64,000 bases of DNA, taken from Muricea muricata (Eukaryota; Cnidaria; Anthozoa; Malacalcyonacea; Plexauridae). The stretch spans positions 68,494,354 through 68,558,353 of the forward strand of contig OY979717.1 of assembly GCA_963855995.1 (NCBI GenBank), in the 5' to 3' direction. The notes under the pieces were generated by a model, which saw nothing but the letters and a program-made list of their open reading frames with translations, was not told where the DNA came from and ran no database searches. A program made the translations under genes and the position numbers. Shown in pieces: positions 1-12,427 of this stretch. Each line of letters begins with the position of its first letter. Position 1 is the first letter of the stretch.

Positions 1-436
1 GTTGTGGGATCCCCCTCTTTTCATGGCGAGTTGATCCTAAAGTTGTCTAATGTAGCCATAAGGCCTGTTCACACGTACGATTTTGCTGCGATTTTAGGTG
101 TGATTTTCATCTTACAGAACGTGAAGGAGTTTTATTACTTAAGCATGTTTTATGACACTACTTATACACTCAGAACACCTATGACTGGTCCTCTCTCATT
201 CCCTGACAAAAAATATCGCATCCAAATCGCCGCAAATTTATCAGAGGCGAAATTGTTAGCATAGCCGAGTTGAAACGGTCCTTGAAATGTACAGAAGTCA
301 AGGTAGATTGTTTCCGACAATGTGGAGACTAAAAATATTTCAATTTTTGTAACATGACACCAACCATGAAGGGTAGCTGCGTTACAGTAAGTAGCACTAG
401 CCATGCACCCTTGTAAATACCCGTGTTCGACGGGTT

Positions 437-448
437 GGGGGGGGGGGG
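437..448. repeat. Poly-G tract
   Basis: A run of about 12 G. Similar G or C runs occur near 3213 (C), 28524, 56660 and 63256 (G). Apart from this tract, 1-479 shows nothing recognisable: open frames there lack family motifs and splice context. Confidence 0.8.
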
Positions 449-479
449 TAAACAATTGAAACCGTTCAGTTCCATTTGG

Positions 480-1025
480 GGATTGTGTTCACTGCCGCTC
501 ATGGCTAATGCATGAAATATTTTTCATATCTACCATCCATGTGCCATGTAGTATTATAGCTCCTCTTGAATAGAATGTTCTACGCCTTATGTTCGTGCTT
601 TTCTTTCCTCTACGCCATTTGGATCAATTTCCTTCATTATTTCCGCCACCACGTTTCGAAGTGCATGGATACGATGTCTTAACGGCAGTGCATGCCATCA
701 ACATGCCATATGCTTTTGTAGTCTGACAGTGATAATTTTTCTGCCCCATCCTCTTTTAAAATCGTTGTTCTTGTTGTTTCGTTACAATCACCGCGACATT
801 ATCCTTTTTTCTTAGACCAAGAGACCGTAAACGTCTTTTTAGAGTTCGCACGCACATATGAATATCCTTTTTCTTCAAAAGGCCTACGATTGCGTCGTAT
901 GGATACCCGCAATGGAAATAATGTGTGATTAGCTGTTCGACATTTCGCTTAGCCGAACATTCATCGCAGATGCCGTCAGCTACTTCTCCACAAAATATAC
1001 AGAACATCTCGAAACAATCGCTCAC
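480..1025 (-). pseudogene. Decayed integrase-domain transposon gene, N-terminal part
   Basis: An 89-codon open frame (1025-756) starts with a Cys cluster (CIFCGEVADGICDEC), then a helix-turn-helix-like stretch with the motif RTLKRRLRSLGLRKK. This resembles the N-terminus of the integrase-domain transposon proteins that are abundant in marine invertebrate genomes. Further along the minus strand, in shifted frames, 690-600 reads as a match to the next part of the family (HALRNVVAEIMKEIDPNG), and about 575-540 reads RRRTFYSRG, where the family normally has a basic stretch leading to the WHxDGYDK start of the integrase core. Frameshifts and stops separate the blocks and the catalytic core is absent, so this is a remnant. 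The family match is from memory of the motif order. Confidence 0.55.
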
Positions 1026-1129
1026 TCGTCAAAAACCTCACTTCGGAGGATTTGGCATAAAGTTTACAGCGACAATTTCTTACTTGGGATATGTTTTTGA
1101 TATATTTTTAGCTGTATCATGCAACCTTT

Positions 1130-1360
1130 ATTACGTTTGCATTAAATCTTTAAATGTTTCCATCAAATTTATTAACTCTTTGGATTTGGAAATTTTAGTT
1201 TGCATCGACGGTTTTTATAAGTTTGCTTAGCCTTATAATTATGTTTGCATCGTTTACTTAATATTTGTATCAACATTTTTTATGTTTGCAATGATTTTTT
1301 TGTATTTGCACCGACTTTTTTTAAACTTGCATCGACATTTTTTATTTTTGCAGTTTCCCT
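1130..1360. repeat. Degenerate T-rich tandem repeat
   Basis: A unit resembling TTTGCATCGACATTTTTTA recurs about seven times with substitutions and variable spacing (for example near 1135, 1200, 1240, 1265, 1285, 1305, 1328 and 1350). It makes the local plus-strand frames hydrophobic and Phe-rich, so those small open frames are not genes. The origin is unknown. Confidence 0.5.
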
Positions 1361-1687
1361 CGCGCGACATCGTACTAACCTCAAACCTAACCCTAGCCCA
1401 CGTTTTTTGTCATGTTTTAACTTTGATGGATTGAAGATTTAAAGATTTGACTCGATTTAGGACTTGGATGACGATTTAATTTCGCGTACTGAGAACATAG
1501 AAGTATTACCTTTAATTTCAAATGTTTTGTTCATTATCGCAAATGTTCAGACTCAGTAAACGCAGGCAATAATACAACAATAATATTACGTAATTTAACT
1601 GCTTATGCAACGACTTTATCTTGTGGGTTTGCATGCTTTTTTGTTAGGAGAATGCATGCTTTTTTGTTAGGAAAATGCCTGCAAAGG

Positions 1688-1889
1688 ATGCTGGCACAAA
1701 GCATACAGATGTTCAACTTCTCATAGCTTAGCCAGTGCGCCAAGAAGATGCCTTCTCCGCCTGGCCATTTTTAATAGCCATCATGAGTATTTTCAGGGGA
1801 AAGAACGCTTTTATTTAGCGCACTGGCTAAGCAAGGAGTGCGCATAATTAATGAGAAGTTGAACCTCTGTATGCTTTGTGACGCTGGGA
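1688..1889. mobile_element. Small inverted-repeat element (MITE-like)
   Basis: The left end (GCTGGCACAAAGCATACAGA, then GTTCAACTTCTCA) returns as a reverse complement at the right end (about 1850-1889). A second inverted pair, the block CTTAGCCAGTGCGC, lies further in, with a small insertion in the right arm. There is no coding capacity. Just upstream, 1631-1675 is a short direct duplication of GCATGCTTTTTTGTTAGG. Confidence 0.55.
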
Positions 1890-1984
1890 TGAGGCCAAAC
1901 ATGCCTTCTTTAGCCCGCAAGATGTAGCAAGTGTTTGTAGGCCTGTTCTAAAACAGAAGTGTTGCCCCAACATTCTGTCACATA

Positions 1985-4900
1985 TCATAACACTTCACCA
2001 AAACAGAGACAAGCATTAGTTCCTCCGAAGCCAAATGAGTTAGACAAAGCGATACGTCTTTTACCTTTATCAACAACCAAATCCTCGCATTTGTTTGGTA
2101 CGTAATTCAAATTAAATTCAGATTTTGATGATACTTCATGTAGGTTTAAGGTTGGCGGCGCAACACCCTAAAACACAAAATGATAGTAAATAAACCAAAT
2201 TTAATGCAGGACCCCTTACATCAATTTACTGTTACGAATCTTGTTACTAGTACGAGCTTAGGAGACTAGGAGTTAAAAACTTTGGACTGACCTAGGAACA
2301 AGACCTACAACAAAAGGTTTCCGGTATGGATGCTTTTAAAACTTTTCTTTATTTTTCTCTTATCTGTGCCTATTGCATTATCACCACACTGCAGATCAAA
2401 TATATAGGTTGTGGTGTAGGAGTGTAGCAATCGAAATTAGGTGGAAATGAATCGCGTCACAATTTTCTCAGTGAGTCGACATACATCATGTATATATATT
2501 TCAGGTCATTTTCAATAGCTAGAACAGCAAAGAAAATTGTTATTTTTATTGTTATAATTATAAGATATAATTCAACCGGGGTCGTAATGACTGCATATTT
2601 AACTGCATATCTTTTTTAATTTGATAAAAATTGGCCTAAATTTGTACAAGTGCAAACTGTCGAGTCGAATGATTGATTTGATTATCAATTTCACCAGGAT
2701 GGGGACTGGGACCAAGAGCAGCGAATTCACGCGCGTAAAGCCTGGTTTCACTATAGTCAGAACGTGACGTAGATTTGGGTTGTGCTGGTTGCAATATTAA
2801 TGACTCTGATACGATGACACAGAATCCTGCAGACACGATATCAACATGTGTGTGGGACACCGCTTATCGGCTTCTCTATGGAAGTAAATCATTAATGGCA
2901 TGCAGCATTACTCTGTTTATATTTTGAAATTAGAGTATATAGGACAATCTCCCTGCAACAAAAAGAAATAATTACATCCACACACCTTATGTACAGCCAA
3001 AGTTGTAAAAACTGCTTCAATCGCACCTGCTGCAGCAAGCAAATGACCTGTTGAACCTAAATAATGTCAACACTATAACTTTGGTGTACTTACATTTAGG
3101 GTTTTATTAAAATTTGCGCATAACCTATCACTAACTGTATAATACCCGCAATAACTGCAGATATAGCAAGTTCTTCTAAACTAAATCTCTAGTCACTCGT
3201 TATAAACTCATGCCCCCCCCCCCCCCTGTGGCCGGATGTTCAAAGCTGTGTTAGCGTCAACTTTAGGTTAAAGTTTAACCCGCTCTTCTAGTTTCTGTAT
3301 TTCTACACTACCATTTCTTTTAAAACTTCAACACCTAAAACTACTAGTGACCCAGACAATATTTCTGAAGAAATATTTCCGCGACTACAAACAAATTGCG
3401 TGGGAGATTTCCAATTAATTTTACGTTAACCCAAGTTTAAGCTAACCGGCTTTTATACAACTGTCCCCTGGGCCAGTTGTTGAAAGCTGGGTTAGCACTA
3501 ACCCTGAGTTAAAATTTAAACCACTGTTAAAGTTTCTGTATCTCTACACCTCTGTTCACTTTAAAACTTCGGGACCTTAACAACACTTTTGAAGAAATAT
3601 ATCCAAATTTGTAAACAATCTTTAAGGGAAATTTAATTTTAACTTTACGTTAACCCAGGATTAATCTAACCAGCTTTTGAACAACTGGCCCCTGCAGTGC
3701 AAATTCTGATTAGCTTAAGCCTGGGTTTGCATAAAATTTAAAATACATTTTCGAACAGTTGGTAAGCTTGGAAAATTTGGTCAGTGCTAACTCCTGTTTA
3801 GGCAACAAGCCTCTGGGAACGGTTGTATAAACGCTGTTTAACTTAACGAAATATAAGATGGATAAGTCAAATCTAAAAAAACGCTTTTACATGGAACTTA
3901 TATAAGTTTTCGATATATCCTCCGATAAACGGAACGCCTTTGATGCAACTGTCCCTTGATGATTAACTCTTGGCGAGTGTCTGTATACTGCATGGCAGGC
4001 AAACTGAGAGAATGCTCAACTGTGATGAAAAAAATCGACTTGCTTATTTTCTCCCTGAGATTTATGAACGGAACATTTGTGATTGCGACATGAAGAATAA
4101 CTAAAATTAGTTATCAAAATTCAGTAGCCTACCTTTGGTTGATGATATTTTGAGGTTTCTTGCATGATTACCAAAAACTTGCTTTATTGCTCGGTTTTCA
4201 GTAGCGTCACCTAAGTCACAGGTACATTGGGCCAAGGTTCATTTGTGGCAAGTTTAGATTTAAAGTTTTCAAGGAAATCCAAATTGGAATTATCTATTTA
4301 TTCCAATGAATGGTTGTTCTTACCAACAGGAGTTGATGTGGCATGAGCATTAATATAACAAATATCTGCAGGTCTCAAGTTGGCATCGCGTAAAGCTGAC
4401 GTCATACTACGTATAGCACCCCGACCATCATTACTTGGTGATGTCAAATGAAAAGCATCTCCTAATTTCGCAAATTTAAAATATAGTTACACAACGGAAT
4501 AAAACAGCCCTTGCCTCATCTGAAGCCAGGAAAGAACAACGCAGAATATGATCCAACACTTCAGGATATTGCTCGAATTGAGAAAAGCTTTAAACACGAA
4601 CCGCAGACGGGTTTTTTCAAGCTTTTCTCAACTCTCGCAACATTCCAAGCGTACATGGATCAGACCATCCAAACACAAAACCCAGTAGGAATTTGTATAA
4701 TAAAGAACATTTGTTGTTCTGCACATACGGTTTTACAGTTCCCCATGACTCACGCGCAGAATCAAAGTTTCAGATCAAGTCAAAGTTTAGAGCGCCCTGG
4801 TTTCATATATGTCCTGTGCGTGGCCCCTGCAAACAATCCAAAGATGCTTTAGGGTTCTTAATTAACTAACTAGTATCGTACCTGAAAGGCCATAACCCAA

Positions 4901-7900
4901 AACCTCTGCATAGACGTGTGCATTTCGTGCTCTAGCGTGATTATATTCCTACAATAAAATTTATTCATTTAACAAATGATAAGTAGATATCAGAATTTGA
5001 GCCAGTAAGATTTATAAATCTCATATTTACTTCAAGTATTAATGTAGCAGCGCCATCGGCCATGACAAAACCTGATCTGAGTTTGTCAAATGGTCTTGAT
5101 GAGTCCTGAGGACGGTCATTGAATTTTGTTGTTAGAGCTTTTATTCTACACAAAAATGTATAAAATCTTAAAAATAAAGACAGAATTGCATGCATGATTT
5201 TTCTGTCTCTCCTTGCAAGGAACGTTTTTCTGAAAACGCCAAAGTGCTTTAACCTTTTCAAGTCGTGGACTGGAGATGTAGTACTGGAACTGTGCATGGA
5301 TCAAGCAAGTGACTTTTACATCTAATTCTTAGATTCATGAAACGTAAGTGAAAAAACATAGTCCTAAAAGGTACTCCGGTAAAGTCACTAATAAAATTTT
5401 CACTAACCCTCCGTCACCTTTGTCAATTGGGCTGTAAACCCGTTAATTAAGAATTTCCACCCACATATCATCGTTCATGGTTTCAATATACTATTTCCTG
5501 TACTGTGCTCAATTCTGTTGTGAATAATTCTCAAGAAATATTGTTATCCATCCATCCATCAAATGGAAGTATTAAATAGACCCATGGGCCTGCAGAGTTT
5601 GTGTTCAATCCATCTCTACTTACTAGTTCTCACGTTTCAAAACTCGGTCTTGTATATACTCAGATATTTCCAATTGTACTATCTTAGAGGGCATTTAAAC
5701 TTCATACAAGTGATGGTTACCTTGAAAATGCAGCAACGATCAAGGGTAAAACGCCTGCATCAGTACCACCTGTCACCATGAGGTCAGCATCACCATTTCT
5801 GATCAACCTAAATGCTTCACCAATGGCGTGTGCTCCTGCGGCACAGGCCGTCGACGGCGCTATGTTTGGGCCCTAGGAGAACCATATTCACAAGCAAAAC
5901 AAATATCTTAATGTCTTTTCACAGGAGCTTGATTAACTGAGAAGCTCACAAGTGTGGGATGAATTATTTCTGTGTCTTTGGATCTGGTCTCATTGAAACA
6001 AAATTACAAAAATGTGGTATGCCATAGAAGTGCACCAGATACAGTTTCCGGTCGGGCAGTGGCAAAGGCCGCAACATCGGTAATCAATTTATGTTTCGGT
6101 CACTAATATGATTCTATCCCCAAGTATCCCCTAACCCTAACCCTTAACCTTAATCAAACGCCTAACCCTAACATCTTCTACCCCTAACCTTTGCCTTAGT
6201 TACCGAAACATAAATTGATAACCGCAACATCCGGTATGAAGGGGGATGATAAAAATCACTGCCCGGCACTGACGCCTCTCTCCCCTACAGGTATCTCTAA
6301 AAATACCTGACTGCACACAATGTACTTTGATCTACGATTCAATGGGTGCTCAAACATATTTTTATCTTTGTTTTACTTTAATGCCGACTACTTGACAAAA
6401 TGTGCAAATAGAAATCTTATTTTCTTACAGTATGCCTGAATTATATATACTAATAGCTTGTTGTGCTTACCTCAAAACCAAACTGCATACTAACGATTGC
6501 AGCTGGTGTATTTAACAAAACTTTGGAGATAAAGTATGGGCTAATCTTCCGTGGACCCTGGAACAAATGCAAAAAAAATTCTTGGTACGCTAGATAACGA
6601 GGGAATAGTTTGAAAAGCAAGCACCACATGCCATCCGCGGAATAGGCTAGCTATCACACTGATCACGCATTGAGAATCTTGCTTTAGAATCCAGAATGTT
6701 GGCACTAACTTGAGCGTTTTCTGGCTTCTGACTCACTATCAATGGCAGATGAAGCTGGCGCGGAGCCCGGGCACATCGTTGGCTAGTTGATGCACCCCTC
6801 AATAAATGCACACGTCGAAGAGAACATTGATACAAATACAATGTTGAGTTGTTTCGACAACTTTACTATCCAGACGCGAAATTTGATCACATTTATAGTC
6901 CATAACAACAGACATATTGACATCTACCGGAAACACTGGACAATCCGGTCGCAACTTCGTTGTTGTCAATTTATCACACAATTTTTCGCAAGGCGCAAAA
7001 CGTATTATAAAAAACCTGAAAAAGTCGTATGATATTTCATACATATTTAATTTTTTTCTGTCGAGCCTAGATCGTATTTATTAACTTTAAGATGTTTTAA
7101 AGTCAGAATGACAATAAATTACATCGCTTGCCGCCAGGCACAATCGGGCAAAACATTAGTGTCTTGGTGAGACTGAAATCTAAAACCTCCCACGTCTTTT
7201 ATACAATCTGGCAATTGCTTGACACTATGAGGTAATAAGGTTCAACTAAAACACGAACTGTTGGCCATGGTTACTCCTGCAGGCTGCAACATGCAGCAGA
7301 TGTAATATATCGCTGAAAAATGACTAGCTTTGCGGGGCTCTCGGGCAAGCAAGGGGGACCTTTGTGCTTGCACCTGGAACATAGAAGTTGTATATCCTTG
7401 GAAAAAACTGCCTTTGCGGAGGGCGGGGACCCTCGAAAGCGCGAGGGCCCTGGCACCTGCCGATACTGTCCCTCCCTTGATCAGTTGATCCGCCACCGCT
7501 CACTATGCTAACTAAACTCTTTGTTGGCAGCAACTACATGAGAAGTGCTAACCATCCAATCAAACTGAATGCATACCATGCATCTATGACATCATCACGT
7601 TATTTAAACACTCAGAAGCGGCGCCGCAACAGGTGAAACATTGTGCATGTTACGTTTTGTTTTAATAATTTTATGGCTGAAATTCCTTCGGTAGGTAGAC
7701 TGACAGCGCGCAAACCCAATTGAACCTTAATATCCTATGATTGTCGAAGCACAAGACAGATCAACTACGGGAACTCTATATTAGACTGGAGCGATAACAT
7801 GGCCGCCATCTTCAAAGCCAAATAGACGCTTTGACAAGTTTCAGTCCCTTCCTATTGTTTTAATGTAGTCTCTTTTATTATCCCTTTTAGTGTTTTCTCT

Positions 7901-9454
7901 TTGATTAATTATAACAATGTTATGATACATGAACTTATAACTTGGTTTTGGATACAGTCGTAGTAGCTTGGAAAATGGCATAAAAATTGTTTACGACATT
8001 TATAAGAAGCAATTCTTTTGTACCATGATAAAAATTATCAACCGTGAAATGTTTGAACTTATCAAAAGGACTTAAAATGTTATCTTAAGACACTTTGTAG
8101 GATCCGAGAATCTTTATCATTGACGTTAACTGCCTCAATCTTCTTGACTGAGTCATGTCATTTGACAATTCTGTAGAGCCACTGCCAGCATGTCTAGCCC
8201 TGCAATTTTAATCTGCAAACGTCTCTTGTCAAGTAGAAAAATCGTTAAATCTTAACAGCCAAGTTTCTGTGGTCGAGCCACATGTCCCAGTGCTGTATTT
8301 TCGGTCGTTAAATATACATCGGATAGGTGAAACATTAGCGGTTGATAGTTTTATTTTTATCGCAAAGAAATTGCCCGAAATGGACGTTTGCAGTATACGT
8401 GAAACTAAAACTCTTTATAGTTGTTGAATGTCGATTCCCACCATCTTAGCATGGCACAAACATGGAGCTTTCACCTGGAGTCATCGTTCCAGTATTTATA
8501 CTGGCTGGCCTTTCCCACATTAAAACATCGTATCTATAAGCAATATATACATCACTTCCCTCCTTGCCACACATTCACTTCATGCATGCACGATACAGTC
8601 GGATCGATAAAGTACCTTCTCACTAAGTGCTTTGCCTTCAACAAGAACTTCGTTTAATGCTGCTACGCTGCTACCGATGGCAACACCCTATAATCAGAAA
8701 AATACCTATTATGGTCATAAAAATTTTAATTTTGTAAACCTGTCCTTAGCAGTTTTTAAAAACTAAATATCTATAGTCAACTTGCTGTTTGGTTTTATAA
8801 TAAGCTAGAAGTTTAGGATTGCAAAATGCCGCAACTAGAGCTTTAATTGGGGAGGACTGTATACTCATAAACTCGTGCTCTGCCTGATTGATGTATTTGA
8901 AGTCGACGCGGGTATCTAAAAACAACTTAGCCAGGCTGGCAGGCGTTTTCCCGTTTTTTCCTCTTGCCGGGCCACTTGCACTAAACGCCTGCTACGCAGG
9001 CTAATAACAACTGATTCCAATAGAAATTCATCTTGTTGAAACCTACTGCGAATCCCATGCACGACCCTAGAGGTGGAAGGCTTTGCTCAGTTCGCTACAG
9101 CAGCTCCATTTAGTATTACCAACACTGTAAATCTGTAACTGCTAGCTTACTGTAGATTCTTTCACATGAGTTGTAAGATTCTGGTATTTTGCGTCTTCCA
9201 AAGCTTGACTTGCAGCAGCAAATGAATACAGAATTTCCGATGTATTTATTCTTCTTTCCTGTAGTAAATACGTCAAGGAAGACAAGAAATGAAGACATTC
9301 AGTTGGAAATATAAATGCAACTATTGCTTACTGTAATATACGCTATTCAATATAGTTAAAATTATTGAACTTTAATATATAATATTTATAACCTTAAGTT
9401 TGGATAACCATTCCTCTCGAACAAATCCTCCTGACTCCTCTGATACAGCGGCAG
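1985..9454 (-). CDS. OXSM: Mitochondrial 3-oxoacyl-[ACP] synthase (11 exons, 5' end missing)
   Basis: This is the condensing enzyme of mitochondrial type II fatty acid synthesis, elongating acyl-ACP with malonyl-ACP in the matrix. Exons on the minus strand: 9454-9393, 9258-9151, 8687-8616, 6557-6471, 5872-5721, 5145-5031, 4948-4882, 4461-4324, 4210-4133, 3056-2986 and 2167-1985 (TGA). Every junction has AG/GT and matching phase, giving about 377 residues. The Cys-His-His triad is visible: Cys in [16 protein letters not shown], His in [13 protein letters not shown], His in [18 protein letters not shown]. The Lys in ISSTKG and the terminal glycine loop [10 protein letters not shown] are also present. 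The first found exon enters in phase 1, so one or more 5' exons (transit peptide and the GxGxVTPLG block, roughly 80-100 residues) lie upstream of 9454; I could not find them. Several introns hold small transposons. The family assignment is very secure; the exact ends of the weaker exon 9258-9151 are less so. Confidence 0.93.
3226..3692. mobile_element. Two tandem copies of a palindromic MITE
   Basis: Both copies (about 3226-3470 and 3470-3692) begin with a version of GGCCAGTTGTTGAAAGCTGG followed by GTTAGC and a TTAAA-rich stretch. Both end with its inverse (CTAACCAGCTTTTGAACAAC, then TGGCCC). They are inserted between OXSM exons. Partial relatives of the terminal block are seen near 3740-3830, 12195-12240 and 35729-35756, so this is a dispersed family. 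Confidence 0.65.
6051..6269. mobile_element. Inverted-repeat element with telomere-like core
   Basis: The ends GTCGGGCAGTG (6051) and CACTGCCCGGCAC (to 6269) are inverted. Inside them lies a second inverted pair built on ATCAATTTATGTTTCGGT. The core, about 6118-6195, is a run of imperfect CCCTAA-type units. The element sits in an OXSM intron and has no open frame. Confidence 0.6.
7045..8600. other. Intronic stretch, nothing recognised
   Basis: This lies in the 2 kb OXSM intron between exons 6557-6471 and 8687-8616. A GC-richer patch at about 7330-7500 gives overlapping open frames on both strands, with no family motif. It looks like an old repeat fragment. Confidence 0.4.
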
Positions 9455-9539
9455 CTATAAAATAATATTAATACATCCACTATACTGCATTGTTCCCACA
9501 TGACCAAAGATCAACATCGTTTGTTTTTACATTATAGAC

Positions 9540-11160
9540 GTGCATTATCTATATTAAGAACTACTCAAGGAGGGCCATGAACATGATATAAAAGGTTTCA
9601 AGCTTGAAGTGATGTTGAAATACCCAGCATGTGGCTTACGAGCATGTGTCAACGGTAGTCAAGTATGGGCACCACAGACGGTCAGCAACATTCAAACCGT
9701 CGAACGTATTCAGCGTCGTGTTACCAAGTTCACCTATCTCTGCCATACCGAACAGATATCTCGTATAAGAAGACATTGGAGATACTCGACATCATCCTTC
9801 TATGTTACTGGCACGAATATTTAGACATCGTTTACATATTTAAAAGTCTCATAAATGACTCTGATAGTAACATCTCGGTCAAAGTTTCAACACGAGAAAC
9901 AAGAAGTGCAAGAAATGGGACTTTCCTAAATGTAGGAAAGTGCAGAACTGTTAACTACCAGAACAGTTATTATATCAGAGCTGCCAAAGTGTGGAACACT
10001 CTTCCAAGTCATATTAGAGACACAACTAAGTCTATAGCGTCATTTAAAACATTACTACGTAAGCACTATAAAGATCTAACGGACAGTATTTTCAACCCCG
10101 ATGAACCGAGAACTCTTAAGTCTGTTTGTGTGAAATGTCACACAAGTCGTCCTTTATGGAACTTACTATCTAGATCTTGTTGTTAGGTCAACCGAACTGC
10201 ATAGTGGTCGCTTTCCCTTGTCGCGTTTACCGAATGCAATTACCATGATGCTGATGATTACTTATCTTACGAATCCACTTCATATTCGAGTATAGCATTC
10301 CGGTGGTTGTGGTCGGTGTGCGCGGTGGGGAAAGGTGGCCATTAATTTCTTTAAGCTTTCTCGATACACAAACAATCTTAACAGCTTCAAATTACCAACA
10401 ATACCCAGTCACAGCCCTCGTAATTCAACTATTTTCGGCTCGGCAAATAATTGCCGAAGACTTTCGATAATTTTCGATTTTGCCTCGGCAATTATGACGT
10501 AAACCGGCAACATACAGGGAGTGAATTCGCCGAAGTGAGAAATTTTACTTGCCTACAATTATTTCTAATATTTTGGCTATAGGCCATGCTAATTTTAACC
10601 TACAGATGTGAAGTTCACGTTATTAAAGTGGTTTATATATGGCAAAAAAAGCGCTGTAGTTTGAAAATTTAAGATGTAACGGATGGAATTGTTTCGGCAT
10701 TTTTTTGCCGAGGAAAAGTATGAAAATCGTAACTCGCCTCGGCATTTACCTCGGCAATTGCCGAGTGCCGAGGCGAATTACGAGGGTTGCAGTCATGATC
10801 CTCAATTTCGTTGAGAATCAAATTTGGATGATTATGTTTTTAGTTCATTCATTTCTAATTACGCAGTTCAGGAACTCACTTAAAGCGGTATTACCTTGTC
10901 GTTTTGTCTTTTCATCGTCGTTTGTTCTAATTTGTGGTATTTTAGTTTGTTTGTCTGCTTATTATTATGTCTAAATATCCGTCACGCTTTAGGGTAAATT
11001 TATGTTATGCTTTCTGGATGTTGTGGAACCCCGTTATTGGAGATTTTATCTCTGTGTGGTCATTCCAGCCATTATGTGTAATTTATTTCTAGTTTATATC
11101 TAGTAACAGTTGACTTAATTATTAATGGCAAACTTGTAAAATAAAATAAAATGTGTGTAA
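9540..11160 (+). mobile_element. 5'-truncated CR1-like LINE (C-terminal RT and 3' UTR)
   Basis: The translation shows the end of a non-LTR reverse transcriptase protein. The block GSQVWAPQTVSNIQTVERIQ is in one frame to about 9740; then LPYRTDISYKKTLEIL and YWHEYLDIVYIFKSL are in the next, so one frameshift lies near 9740. It continues with the typical C-terminal AAKVWNTLPSHIRDTTKSI and stops at 10186. The 3' UTR runs to an A-rich AAAATAAAATAAAATG tail near 11150. It is interrupted by the DNA transposon at 10412-10789. The catalytic RT domain and endonuclease are missing. It lies just upstream of the first recognised OXSM exon. Confidence 0.85.
10412..10789. mobile_element. 378 bp MITE nested in LINE 3' UTR
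   Basis: The terminal inverted repeats CAGCCCTCGTAATTC (10412-10426) and GAATTACGAGGGTTG (10775-10789) match at 14 of 15 positions. They are flanked by the direct repeat CAGTCA (10406-10411 and 10790-10795), read as a 6 bp target-site duplication. Sub-terminal palindromes of CTCGGCAATTGCCGAG type occur at both ends. There is no coding capacity. LINE 3' UTR sequence resumes after the right duplication. Confidence 0.8.
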
Positions 11161-11559
11161 AAAAGTCTCACTCTGGTCTCCAGGCCTCCCAGGGTGGCCA
11201 GGGTTCAAGCCTTGTTCTTAAAATTATCGAGGAGAAAAGGGCTGCATTTAAATGACATCAGGAAATGGTAAGTCTTTCGTTCCTTCTCGGATAAGAACCC
11301 TAAACTGTAGGTACATCTGATCTGCTATAAATTGTGAAATAGCCTGGTGGGTAAATTCACTCACCCAAGAGTGAGGTACACAACGTGAAAGGGCAATACT
11401 AATTAGCGTAGTCTATCATGTGTGATAAGAATGAAAATACGCAATGACGTAATCTAGTACAGAATCACAAGAAGTGAAATTTATTTGCCAGTTTATATAA
11501 TAATGACATTTAGAGAAATATAGGCGGCAACCTTAGGCAGCAACCACGAATCTACTTTG

Positions 11560-11775
11560 CCGTACAAAAGCAGAAAACTATGAAATCTATTGTTTTATAT
11601 AATAAATTTTTTTAAAAAAAACAGAGCAAGAACCCAAGAGAAGTATGTCACTTAATGTGTGACCTGTGTAGTATAATAAAGCAAAGGCCAAAGTGTGTAC
11701 TATAATAAAACACAGCTCTCGACCATTAGTGATACAGAATGAACTTTTATCATTATATTATAAAAAACATATAGC
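11560..11775. repeat. Dispersed repeat copy (A)
   Basis: This shares an ordered set of blocks with copies near 16270-16480 and 39430-39610: GAAATCTATTTGTTTTATA, then a GTGTGTACTATAATAA-like block, then CAGAATGAAC followed by a TATTATATAAA-like block. The blocks keep order and spacing, so this is one repeat family, probably a non-autonomous element. Confidence 0.5.
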
Positions 11776-12280
11776 ATGAAGAATTAGTGTTGATGGGTAG
11801 CAAGTACTCACCTATTTTAACTGATTGATTATCATACTCTAAATTCAAAAATAAAGAAGATTGATATATTTAAATTGCGTTGCGATTAGTAACTCCGCAT
11901 ATGCAGCACGGGAAGTAAATGGCCACCATAGTGAAGAAATGACATCATTTACACGCAACGTACGTCTTGTGCGCACCCATTATTTGTACCCACGCGTGAA
12001 ACGTGAACTTTTTTGCTGAAGTCAACGTAAACGGTGGATAAGTCAAAATTAAATAACACTCTTACATCACTCTTTAAACAGTTAACTTAAATATTTGGCT
12101 GTAAATATGTAGTTGTAAGCATAATCATTCTATTGAGGTTCAAAACTTTTAGTTTGGTTGTTGAATTAATCTATAAACTTGGTTTCTATTTTGAGCTTAA
12201 CTACCGTTTAAGCTAAACGGGCTTCGAACAACCGGCCCCAGCACTTGTTTTCATCTTCCGAATTGACGTGACTCAAGAAT

Positions 12281-12341
12281 GACGTGACGTCATTCTATTC
12301 CGACGTGACGTCATTCTATTCCGACGTGACGTCATTCTATA
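12281..12341. promoter_or_regulatory. Three tandem 21 bp units, each with a CRE/ATF-type site
   Basis: The unit GACGTGACGTCATTCTATTCC is repeated almost exactly three times (12281-12301, 12302-12322, 12323-12341). Each unit contains the palindrome TGACGTCA, the canonical CREB/ATF binding sequence. It lies between the OXSM exons (minus) and the PDK start (plus), 2.9 kb upstream of the PDK ATG. A regulatory role is inference; it could equally be a chance minisatellite. Confidence 0.45.
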
Positions 12342-12427
12342 ATGGTCTGTGATCTTTGTTCTTTGTAAGTTTATAGATATTTCATTGACCAGGGTAAGTA
12401 GATTGAAGTGACGTCCCGTCAGTTTAA

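Noticed and set aside
4965..5297. Minus-strand 110-codon open frame
   Set aside because: Only its central part (5145-5031) is a real OXSM exon; the rest is intron read-through beyond good splice sites.
11160..11260. GGGTTCAAGCC block, considered as a tRNA or SINE B box
   Set aside because: No A box at the right distance and no cloverleaf arms could be drawn.
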